This document shows positions 1 to 11,300 of a stretch of 13,380 bases of DNA, piece after piece. The DNA is taken from the NCBI GenBank assembly GCA_028565635.1, contig JAOXYB010038595.1:1-13380 (forward strand), given 5' to 3'. Position 1 is the stretch's first letter, and the number at the start of each line of letters is the position of its first letter. This stretch comes from Phoronis ovalis. Lineage: Eukaryota > Phoronida > Phoronidae. Below the pieces are notes generated by a model. The model was not told the DNA's origin, searched no databases, and saw only the letters and a list, made by a program, of their open reading frames with translations. Both the position numbers and the translations under genes were made by a program.

Positions 1-1180
1 AATGAAAAATGTTGAAGATTCGTATCGGAATTTGACCTACTTCTCAAGGTCACTTTGAAATGTCACCTGGCCTAATACGCCCACCAACCCATGGCCTTCG
101 TGAATCGATCTACCTTCGAATCGTCCAGTCAACGCTTCATCTTTCCCGAAATGGGTGCAACGTAACGTGCACTATCGGGAAAAAACATGGCCGCCAGTCG
201 GCCATCTTGAAAGTGATCCACATGGAAATTACACATCTGCATTTTGACCTATATTTACACTGTACCAAACATAAAGTTGATCGGATAAAAACTGAAGCAG
301 TTATTGCGCGACAAAGAAAGTATTATGCACAAAAATGTCGAAGATTTGCATCGGCATTTGACCTACTTCTCAAGGTTATTTTGAAATGCGGCCTGGCCTA
401 ATACGCTCACCAACCTATGGCCTACGTGAATTCATCTTCGAATCGTCCAGTCATCACTTCGTCTTTCCCAAAATGGGCGCAACGTAACGTGCACTCTCGG
501 ATACAATCATGGCCGCCAGTCGGCCATGTTGCAAGTAATCGGGGTCAAAATTACACCCTACGTGTACTATGAACAGTACTTACCCTGTGCCAAATATAAA
601 GATGATCCGACAAAAACAAAAGCTATTATTGCGAGCTAACATCTCGAGAACAAACATGGCCGCCAGTCGGCCATCTTGAAAGTGATCCATGTCGAAATGA
701 CAGATGATCTGCATTTTGATGACCTGTATTTATCCTGTACCAAATATAAAGCTAATCGGATAAAAACTGAAGCAGTTATTGCCCGACAAAGAAAGTATAA
801 CGAGCAACAAAAATTGTTAGATTCGTGTCGACATTTGACCTACTTCTCAAGGTCATTTTGAAATGTCACCTGGCCTATTACGCGCACCAACCCATGGCCT
901 TCGTGAATCCACCTTCGAATCATCAAGTCAACACTTCGTCTTTCCCGAAATGGGCGTAACGTGAGGTGAACTCTCGGGTACAAATATGGCCGCCAATCGG
1001 CCATGTTGGAAGTAATCGAGGTCAAAATTATATCTGACCTGTGCTTTGACCTGTAGTTACCCTGTACCACATACGAAGATGATTTGACGAAAGCTGAAGC
1101 CGTTATAGCAAGACAAAGAAAAGGTTACATACGACGCCGACGACGACAACGCCGCAGATCTTACGACTATATGCCCATTC
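1..1180 (+). repeat. Forward array of long dispersed repeat, left-truncated by window edge
   Basis: At least three copies of a unit of about 325 bp in the same orientation. The box TTTGACCTACTTCTCAAGGT recurs at 31, 357 and 834. The box ATGGCCGCCAGTCGGCCAT recurs (with small changes) at 187, 509, 656 and 986, spaced 322, 147 and 330. The array therefore holds one short internal unit. It ends in a trinucleotide-like tail of ACG/GACGAC triplets (about 1131-1155) and a closing box CGACTATATGCCCA at 1164-1177. The same order, including the tail-closing box, is seen in the opposite orientation at 8880-10510. No coding function: the short ORFs across it simply translate the repeat. Family not recognised. 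Confidence 0.9.
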
Positions 1181-1904
1181 AGCATGACATAGTGATGGGC
1201 ATAAAAGGGGTTGTGACAAGCTTCATTTACTTGTTTCATTACAGGCTTTGTGTAAGATTAAAACATTAAACATGAAATTATACATGTACATTGTATACTA
1301 TATATCAATCTAAGTAAAGTCAGATGTTGTGTTCCGCTTCGTATTTAATATAATTATAATGCTTCACTATAAACAGTAGTTCCATAGGTTCGCAATACTT
1401 TTTTAACATACACATTATAACACGCAGATACTCATAGATATTACATTGGGTTCTGTTCACATTGGTGGTAAATTAAAGAAGGGATCGAGGCAGAATACAT
1501 GTTCCATTTTGTACAAGGAAACTCTTTTCTATATTTGATCATGTTTTTTACCAGATATAAATTTACGATAAATGTTTCAGGAAGTGAGTGATCGCAGGAG
1601 ATTTTGATCGGAAACGATCTTACAGCACAAAAACAATAATTTTCTAGAAAGCAAAAAAACATTTTTGGGACGGCACCTTTTTCGTGCATCGGCCGGCAAT
1701 AACAAACACATTTTTTTCTTAGACCATTTCATGTTTATCCCAGAAGAGGCAGTTAGCAAAGCAGCAGTGAGCATGCTATATATATTTCAAGATAAATCGT
1801 CCAACGTTCACATGGCATAAATAAACGCGAATTTTATTTTCAATCATGAATTTTATGCATGTGTAATAGTGTTCATTTGTGTCAAAATAAACAAACATTC
1901 AGTA
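1181..1904. other. AT-rich non-coding stretch, presumed 5' intron
   Basis: No exon with CPQ N-terminal homology and a phase-1 donor is visible here. Two overlapping minus-strand ORFs (1441-1774) have no recognisable domain and sit in low-complexity AT-rich DNA; I treat them as chance. Given that E1 starts inside a codon, this stretch is most simply part of the intron upstream of E1. Confidence 0.6.
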
Positions 1905-1934
1905 TATAATTATATATAATTATATATATGATTG

Positions 1935-1966
<32 letters not shown>

Positions 1967-1980
1967 CGTACGTATGTATG

Positions 1981-2026
<46 letters not shown>
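1905..2026. repeat. Compound microsatellite (TG)n-(TATG/TACG)n-(TA)n
   Basis: AT-rich imperfect TATATAATTA precedes a TG run at about 1933-1957, then TATG/TACG tetramers to about 1985, then an uninterrupted TA run to 2026 (about 21 units). It lies about 225 bases upstream of E1 in the presumed intron and should be highly polymorphic. Confidence 0.95.
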
Positions 2027-2027
<1 letters not shown>

Positions 2028-2251
2028 TGTTACTTTTTATTTATTTACCTTAATTAATATGTCATTTTAAACAAGAAAACATCACTTACAAAGGTTGTTT
2101 CTCTTTAATATATAATATACTTTTGGAACCCCTTGTCCCACCCTTTGGAACATCACATAGTAAAGAAGAAATTTTAAACCGAATAAAGGTGTTATTGGCT
2201 CTAGCTAGTAAAACATATGTGTCACAATGATTTCATTTTTTATTTTTCCAG

Positions 2252-2383
2252 GTATTGCAGACAAGATTATACAACTGGCTACTTCTGGAAATGCTCAGAA
2301 TCAATCTTATAATCGTCTAGCTTTATTTACTGATATATTCGGAAACAGAATATCTGGTTCGAAAAATCTAGAACATGCTATAG
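2252..2383 (+). CDS. CPQ: CPQ exon E1 (first visible coding exon)
   Basis: The acceptor is a long T-rich tract ending in CAG at 2249-2251; the donor is GTATCA at 2384. It starts with two bases that complete a codon begun in an upstream exon (phase 1 intron) and ends with one base. It encodes residues 1-43, including IADKIIQLA and [11 protein letters not shown], which match the start of the mature CPQ region (human ..IINLA.. and RLSGSKNLEKA). The NQS sequon is a possible N-glycosylation site. No start codon belongs to this exon: the ATG at 2227 lies in the polypyrimidine tract of the upstream intron. Confidence 0.93.
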
Positions 2384-5300
2384 GTATCATTTTTAGATTT
2401 TCCAGAGCTTGGGTACTCACTAGTTCCTAGAATTTAATAATCATGCATGCTTCTGTACCCCAACACTTAACTTCCAAAACTGACCCTGATTACTTCAATT
2501 CAGTAACTTCAAATAGATACACATTTATGCAAAATGGTGGGGAAAAGAATTGTATGCCAATGGCATGAATTAAAAAAGTTGAAACAAATAACCCATACTG
2601 TAAAAGTTGAAGACCAGGGTGGGAAAAAATTGCACATATGTTAAGTGTTAAATGTACACCTCCTAGCGCTTCCTTGGTAAAGCAATAATTTGACCAAAAT
2701 GCACCCTTTGGCTGGGAAATAGGTGTTTTAAGAATATCAGTAAAAATTGTATGGTACTTCAAAGTAAACATGGTAGTTGAAAAAATGGGCAAATAGTACA
2801 GTATGTGTATAATGTTTATGTGTATATAATATGTCAGATTTTACAATCGGTTAAATGTAGCAAAAAGTGCTTCATTATTGATACCTGCATACAGAATGTT
2901 CTGCCAGCACAATTTACATTAAAATAATTCGTCTTAGCACATCATTGGCATGTGACAAACATGAGTACAATGGCTAACACTGAACATAAATACTGTTTAT
3001 ATTATTTTTTTAGAGTACATTAGATCTGGATCTCAGCTACGATCATGAATAATCATTAACTTTTCAACTGACAACATGCACTGAAATTAATTGTTAGCTT
3101 TACTAGTCCCATGCTATACAAAATAGTTACATAAGTCCTAAATTTAATAAATAATTCTAGAACTTCAGTTTTTGTCCAAAAGCCATGATAATTAACGACT
3201 AAATATTCATTCAATTGTGTAATTTTAGATTTCTTGTTGAATGAACTGGAGAAAGATGGATTAGAGAATGTACATGGAGAGGAGGCAATGGTAAAATTGT
3301 AGTAACATTGTTTTGTACTCTATATATTGCTATTATTTTGTATTATTATAATGTTATATTGACTTGCTGAATTTATTTGTATTCATTTCTTACTCGTGTC
3401 CAATAACCAACATTCATATTTTCCCGTTTCTTTGTCTATAGAGTGATAAGTTATCGATTAAAAGTTTAGACCTTGCAAATTCTAGTTTCTGTATGTTGAG
3501 CATTAAACAATTGTTTCAAACTGTTATAATGCCAGAGTCAAATATTGATTGCAAAGAAAAAAAATAATAATATAATACACATGTTCTTCCAAATGATTTC
3601 CCCAGCTCCCTTAGGGGTTCTGCCGTTGAAATTGCCTGCTTCACGTACACACGCACACACACACATGTATACATACTCCTTGGTTTTTCCCAAGGATATC
3701 TTTTTTTTGACAATTTTTACCTTAGGGATGTTTTTATACAAATATCTTTTCAACATGGGGTATATATATTTTCAATAAATAATTTATTACCAAAGGTTCA
3801 TGTCATGAAATTTTTTCCCACTGATATCGTTAGCCAAGGGTTTGCACACTTCAGCATTTTTACCATAGGATATTGTTTTCCCAAATAAGTTTTGACCATG
3901 GGGTATATTTTTGGGATATGAGTTTTTTAACTGGGGCCTTGCACCTCACCAAATGTTTTGCCAAGTGCCCTCCCCAGGTCCAGCCCCCATCTGTAGTTAA
4001 ATTTTACTTGCCGTACTTATCCCCATATATAACCGTAATCATTTTGTGTAAAAACAGTTGTGATATATGTAATTAATTAGCTAATCAGATGTACTAAAGA
4101 ACCCTAGTGGGAAATGTTAATATTTTGTATTTTAATCTATTTTGCAGGTTCCACATTGGGTACGAGGGAGTGAATCTTTAGTGATGTTGAAACCGCGTTT
4201 TCATGAAATGGCTATGCTTGGTCTTGGTAGTAGTGTTGGTACTCCATCTGGTGGTATAACAGCGGAAGTTATTGTTGTACAGTCCTTTGAGGAGTTGCAT
4301 TCTAGGGCTAGTGAGGTGAATAAAAAAAAATCACCATCAGTTAGAATTTAGGAATACATGCGACATGTAAAATCTATCTCTGATCTCTAATTTTAGCTCA
4401 GTTTAATGGCAAAGATTGCATTTTTTATATTTACCACACAACAGTAATTTTTTTTTCTTGTTTAGTATAGTTGTGTTGATATGCAATTGTGTTTTTTAAG
4501 TACAGTGTGCATGAGTATTGGTTTTGCAGGCAAAAGGAAAAATTGTTGTGTTCAACCAAAAGTGGGAAGGTTATGGTAAATCAGTTGCATACAGATCAAA
4601 TGCTGCTGTAGAAACGTCAAAAGTTGGAGGTGTAGCTTCTTTGGTTCGTAGTGTCACACCATTTTCTATAAACAGTCCACATACAGGTTGGCAGGTGTGT
4701 AGGAAAGTGTAATAAGATATAGGTTTAATATTTTATTCCATCTCTTTAATAGGTGATATTTCAAAGGGAACAATTAATCTTTAAATCTGATTCATTTTAA
4801 GTGTATTACAAAATATTACTGGTGGCTCCTTTTTGTATGAAAAGTCTAATAGACCATTTGTATACACTTTATGGTACCACACGCTGTGAACCAAAATATT
4901 CATACAATTCCATATTTTGTGAATTAACAGTCGCAAGGCTCTACACATGCTTTGCAATTCATTCACTATAAAACATGGATTTGTGGGAATGTTTAGGTTT
5001 GCGATTGGTTGTGCCACCAAGGGCATGCAAATAACGCGTCAAAGTAAATTAACCAGTTCATGTTTCAGTACTCCCCTGCTATTCTCTGTTCTTTCAGTAC
5101 TCCCCTGCTATTCTGTGTTCTTTCAGTACTCCCCTGCTATTCTCTGTTCTGTGATGATAATTAAATAGGACTTATCCCAGTAATAATGTGCCTAGTAGTC
5201 TCACTCATAAGCTTCAGCCCATTAAAGTGATAGTTGTGCAGGATTCTAATTCCAAAACTTGCATTCCAGATATCAACTAGAAACTTTTCACAAATATTCC

Positions 5301-8300
5301 TTGTGTCAAAAAAGCAACAATGAAAGAGAGATTTAAAAAAAAGATGATGGAATCTAATTTTCTACGAATTTGAAAAAACCCTACTGCAGTAATGTTACGA
5401 ACATTTGAATCTCTAGATTTTGCCAGAACAGAAAGATACTTATGCTTTGTTCAGTGAAAGTGCTACATGAAAATTTGCATATTTGGTACAACATTTGGTT
5501 GTAGATAGTGCATCATCACAACCTACAGGGTATAGTTCTGCTCGCTTCTGCTAGTCCTCCTGCTATATAGATGCGTTGTTAATTTTGGTCTACCTTTTGA
5601 ATTTGATGTCACAAAAAACATAACACTGTTTGCTTATTGATGAAATTATAATACCAGGACAATTTTGTAACAATTTGCTCTTTCCACTTATCTTGGCTTA
5701 TAAACTTGTAGGATTATGTCGATGAAGTAAAGAAAATACCAACAGCTTGTATAACAGTGGAAGACGCAGAAATGCTGTATAGAATGAGTAACAGAGGTAT
5801 AACTATGCTTCTACTGCCCCTTGCAGATGTTTTTATATGCCCATCAGTTATTTAGTCACGATAAATTGTTTTCCAGTTCCTGATAATTTTGACCATGATT
5901 AAATTCATAGTAATGATGTATTAAGTTAATTTGTCAAGTGCAAGACATTGCTACCAATGTAAGTATGGGTCATGTTGGCTTGTACTGCATGATACTATTA
6001 ATACTACTACTACTACTAAATAAGTGATAAAAATAAGTACATTTCTTTTCAATCTTTGCAGTTAAAGGCTTTATTACAATTAAATTTCATAAAAGTTATG
6101 ATAAGCAAGTTATGTTAATACATAAATCATCAATTAAAACTTAATGCAAGTCTTACTTTAAATACTAGAGGTTGCATATAGCATGAGAAATGAAAGAGTT
6201 AATAATAATATTGTAATATTATACATGTTTTGGTAGCAGTATGTTATAGGTAATGGATGACACACTTAGCTGTTAGAGTGTAATCTAATCCGTGATCTTT
6301 CCGAAGTTGAAGGCCAAGTTCATGAAATACATCTCTCCTCATAAATTAACAAGATTTTGAGGGATTAATAATTCACAAAAGAAGTGAAAGTAAGCTTTAG
6401 TTGTAGGTATAATAGATATGTTAAATCATACCATTTAATATGAATGATTGTTCGGCATAATTATTTTGTGTGTTGATAGTCTCATGAAAGAATCCAATTG
6501 CTTTGTAGGAACAAAAATTGAACTCCAATTAAAAATGGGGGCACAAAATCTTCCCCCGGTCAAATCAAGGAATACTGTTGCAGAAATTGTAGGATCAACA
6601 TATCCAGAAGAGGCAAGTAGTGTAAAAACAGATAGTATAATCGGTATAATACTACTAAAAATCATTTAGTGACAGATCAAGTTCTGACACATGATGTAAA
6701 CTTTATCAGTATTGCCTTATCATCGACAAGTTAAAGACTTTATAATTTTTTCTTAATTTTTTGACATTTTTTTGTGATGCTGGCAATTTTGAAGTTTGAC
6801 ATTTTGGTGTGTATGTCTCAATGTATATTTCAATCTTGACATTATTTTGTGTTCTTGTTTTTGCAAGGTTGTTTTAGTAAGTGGTCATTTAGATAGTTGG
6901 GATGTAGGAGAAGGAGCAATGGATGATGGCGGTGGAGCCTTCGTATCCTGGCAGGTAAGATGACACCAAATAATTTATGAAACCAACGTAATGCGCACAA
7001 CATGCATGTTTTAAATTTGTGAGATGTACGTAGAAAAGTTACTTAATATGAACTGGCAAAACATGTTTTCTACTGTGAACAATAATCTTATATAAATAAC
7101 ATAATTTATGTATATTTTTCTTTTAATTTCAAAGCCATCAAAACATTCAAAGGAATTTCATAATGTATGTTTTATAATATTTTACAATATTATAGTATTT
7201 TTGAAAATCTAAAAATACAATTAGCATGGCTCAGTAAATACAAGACAAGATATTGCAATAGTACTAAAGTTGTCCATTATTTATGTCTGACCCTTGTTAT
7301 TGTGACTGCAATCAAACAATTTTAAAATATACTTGGACATGTAGGTGCTTACCTTGCTAAATAAGTTAAAGTTAAAGCCGAAAAGAACTGTGAGATTAGT
7401 TATGTGGACAGGAGAAGAGGAAGGAGGATTTGGTGGTCAGACCTATTTTAATAATCACAAGGTTAGTTCAAATACATTAAAAGTTTATAAGAGTTAAAAA
7501 AATGTACAAATAAATCCAAATATTTCATCCGTGCTGGCAACCTGGGATATATTTAAATCTCCTACCATGCACTGCCATTTAATCCTGCATTTAATTTCCT
7601 GATAAGCTCAAATATATTGAGAGAAAACGATATAGGTGACAATACACACCCCTGTTTTAAACCTGTTTCATGTCTAAAGCAATCTGTTTCAATTTCTTCA
7701 AATGAAACTTTATTTTCCACTGTTTTCTATATGTCAACCATCACATTACAAAATTTAAAATGGCACAGCTTGTGTCCCTGCATTGGCTTTTGTTGTTGTT
7801 TATGACAAAAGAAATATGCTAGTATGTTTTTAAACTAGTGCGACATTGAGAATATAAGTTAGAATCAACTGCAAGCAAATACAGCTATACCCGGGGGTAC
7901 TGTCACTATATATGTGCCACCCAATAGGCCCCCTTTATTGGTTCTCGCATTTACCACAGGGTGTGTTTTTAACGCTTCTCAAAGCTGTATTTACCACGCT
8001 TCCCAAAGCCATATTTAACACGCTTCTCAAAGCTGTATTTACCACAGGGTATACTTTTCTTGTTGGATATTTAGCACAAATATTTCAAAAAGTATTCTTT
8101 TACCACAGGGTATATTTCTTGGAAAACGCATTTACGAGAGATATGAAAAATTAAGATCTCCGAATTTTCACGTATTTATTTACGATGGTATATAATTTAC
8201 AAGTGAATTTTACATAGGGTATCTATTTCGGGAGAGTTATTTACAACAGGGTATGCTTTTCATGTTGTTTTCATTTACAACAGGGTATATTTTTGGTGAC

Positions 8301-11300
8301 CTTTATTTACCACAGGGTCAGGATTTTTTACCCTAGGCTGCACACCCCTACCAACATTTTTGTCAAGTACCCTCCAGAGCTATACATGGCAAAGGCTGTT
8401 GAACCATGCAATGTGTATGCAATATGATTTCAAGTCAAAAGTTTTGTGGAAACATGCTTTCCAGTTTTGTCAAAAACTTTGTTTTACAACACATCTGTTT
8501 TATAGTAATTTTACAGTAATTGAGTTATAACAATTTTATTCTATGGCAGTTTAATTTCACTTTTATTTCTTTTATAGGGGGATATCTCCAATTATAATCT
8601 AGTTATGGAATCAGACTCAGGTACCTTTACACCTGTGGGTATTACTTTCAAGGGTAGGTAATAATATTTTATCCATAGGAGTTTGATTGACTGTTAAACT
8701 ATCCGAGTACTGTAATTTGTTCTAAATGAATTCATGCATGCATAGCAATTCCCACATTGAGCATTAAAAATTCCATAGTAATATTTTACATAATTATAAT
8801 AAACTTCCATATGTTATTGCATCTGAAAAGCATGTGTAGTATAGGATTATTTCCAGTTTTTACACTCGTCCACTCAGTGGCTGGGCATATAGTCATTGGC
8901 TAGGCCTCATTGTTGTCAACATCGTATGTAACACTCTCTTTTGTCTCACAATTACAGCTTCAGTTTTTAACCGATCAGCTTCTTATTCGGTACAGAGTAA
9001 GTACAGATTAGTTGCAATATTGACCCAGATTACTTCCAATATGGCTGACTAGTGGCCATGTTTATTCCCGAGTGAACACGTCGCGTTGCGCCAATTTTGG
9101 GGCAGACGAAGCTTTGACTGGGAAGGTGGATTCAAGAGGGGCATAGTTTGATGACATATTAGAGTAGGTGACATTTTAAGTCTAGGTCAAATGCTGATTA
9201 AAATCTTCCAAACATTTTATGTTGTGCATTATACCTGCTTTATTTTGCAGTAACTGCTTGATATTTTGTCTGATCTAGCTATATATTTGATACGGGAAAT
9301 ACAAATCAAAGCACAGGGCAATGACCTAGATCACTTCCAAGATGGCCAACTGATAGCCATGTTTGTTACCAGAAAAGACGAAGCTTTGACTGGACAATTT
9401 GAAGATGAATTAACAGCCATAGTTTGCATTGGTAGAGACATTTTAAATTGACTGAGAAGTAGGTTAATGCTGATTCAGATCTTCAACATTTTTAATTGTG
9501 TATATCACTAATTTCTTTGTCTCGCAATAACTGTTTTAGTTTTTGTCTGATCAGCTTTATATTTGGTACAGGGTGAATATGTGTTCAATTGCAGGAGGGC
9601 ATGTCATGTTGTGCCCATTACAAGTAAGACAAAGTGTTGACAGGATGATTCGTAGGTAGATTCAGAAAAGCCTTATGATATATGTTTATTTCGAGCTTAA
9701 TAGGTTCATATATAGTACAAAAATAACTAATAACTAGAAGAACTAATAAATATACAGTAAATAAACACGCATATATACAAAACAAATAGACCTACGGTCA
9801 AATAAAATAATGTACAAGATACTTTACAAAGAAAACTATAAATAGTAACTGAGTAGTATAAACCCATATAATTTAAACCAGAAGTAAAACCAAAAACACT
9901 AAACAACTAGACTAACAAAGACAACAACCACAAAATGGCATTACAATGAAAGAATAAATTAAAGTTATGTGGGTGGGTGTGTGAATTGGGCTAGGTGACA
10001 TTTTTAAAATGACCTTGAGAAGTAGGTCAAATGCGGATACAAAATTTTAATATTTTTTGATCTATGAAACTGTTTCCTTGTCTCACAATAATTGCGTTTA
10101 GTTTTTATTCCATCAGCTTCATATTTGGCATGTCAAAGTACAGGTCAGATACAATTTTGACCTTGATCAAGATGGTCAACTGGGCAGGTTCATGTTGGTT
10201 TTTGAGATTGTTCGTCACAATAACAGCTTCACTTTTTATCCATATTCATATTCGGTACAGAGTAAGTGCAGGTCAAAGTTCATGATAGGTAAAATTTTGT
10301 CCCGGAACTTTCCCTATGATCAACTCGTGGCCTTGTTTGTTCCTGAGAGGACACATCACATTGCACCACTTGAAGACAAAGTGTTGACTGGACAATTCGA
10401 AGGTAGATTCAGGGAGGCCATAGGTGGACGTATTAAGCTAGGTGATATATTAAAAGAACCTTGAGAAGTAGGTCAAATACTGATCCGAATCTTTGACATT
10501 TATTGTATCTGGTACTTTGGTTTACATATGTAACACTTAATGGAACTACATGTATAACTTCTGAAATTGAACTACCCAGGTACAAATACAGGCTACAAAC
10601 CACAATATGATGTAATTATAGGGATGTGATGGGCATTAGACATGACAAAAGTATTGATCTATGTATTTGCAGTGTCAAATGTTTGTGGAATGTTTATTTT
10701 TCATGTTAGCATATGTGGTAAATATCACATTTTTTCGTTTCATTTTACTATGCATACTCAAAACTGATTGAATATAACTCCAAAGGCATATTTTTAAATT
10801 TAATAAATTAAACATCTTTTAAATAATTATATTAATGACATGATTTTTGAACTTTCGTTTTGTTTAAGGTAGCTAGTCTGTTTTCATACAACTTATTCAT
10901 GCTTTGAGAATAATTTTGGGTAGCTAATTGAAAAGATGGACAAGTATACCCTTTCAGAAAAGTACTAATATAAGAATTATGAAAAATACTTTTTTTTCAA
11001 AACACAAAGCCCCTACAGATACAAAGTTGAAACTTTGCTAAACTGTACTTCCGGCAGGTGTCTCTAATAAGGTGTCTCAGATTTTTAAATTTTATTCCAT
11101 TTTAAGAATGATCAGCTTCAAAATATATGAGTGTCAGAATCTGGTGTTAAAAGTTTTGATGGGTTATAACTTTTGAATATAACAACATTTGAAATATCTG
11201 AGATTCTGTTTTAGAGATCTCCATTTTGAAGTTAATGAAGTTTGGCAAAGTTTCAGCTTTGTATCTATTTGCAAAAAAAAAATGTGTTGGACTTATGTTT

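Larger units (their letters stand above)
7462..8577 (+). other. CPQ intron 8
   Basis: GTTAGT...TTATAG, phase 0, 1116 bases. It contains the minus-strand reverse-transcriptase relic and a minisatellite-like repeat locus, both listed separately. The final 200 bases before E9 show nothing but a T-rich tract. Confidence 0.85.

Noticed and set aside
60-861. Plus-strand frames at 60-401 and 676-861 that share the peptide KTEAVIARQRKY
   Set aside because: Both lie in the long repeat array and the shared peptide comes from translating the same repeat unit. No start context, domain or splice support.
1441-1774. Overlapping minus-strand frames, one with a signal-peptide-like start (MLTAALLTASSG)
   Set aside because: Wrong strand for CPQ, no homology, AT-rich setting and no supporting splice sites; likely chance.
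2227-2251. ATG at 2227 as a start codon for CPQ in the same frame as E1
   Set aside because: The residues it would add come from the polypyrimidine tract before a good CAG acceptor, and do not resemble the CPQ N-terminus.
2490-2792. 100-codon minus-strand frame in intron 1
   Set aside because: Longest single frame after the repeat ORF at 60-401, but without recognisable domain, repeated motif or conserved signature; length is compatible with chance.
5063-5150. Possible CRISPR-like array
   Set aside because: Direct head-to-tail 29-bp copies with no spacers, in an animal intron.
6613-6618. GT at 6617-6618 as the donor after E6
   Set aside because: It gives AGT TGT TTT AGT in the next exon and loses the SGHLDSWD zinc motif; the GC donor at 6613 restores it exactly.
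7166-7197. Short AT palindrome TATAATATT/AATATTATA as a terminator or RNA element
   Set aside because: Such small AT palindromes are frequent in DNA of this composition.
7912-8154. 80-codon plus-strand frame with repeated LLKAVFTT peptide
   Set aside because: The peptide repeat is produced by the 24-bp tandem repeat; no start context or conservation evidence.
9266-10464. Plus-strand frames at 9266-9451, 10064-10285 and 10192-10464
   Set aside because: All are translations of the reverse-oriented long repeat, with different frames in different copies, as expected for non-coding repeats.
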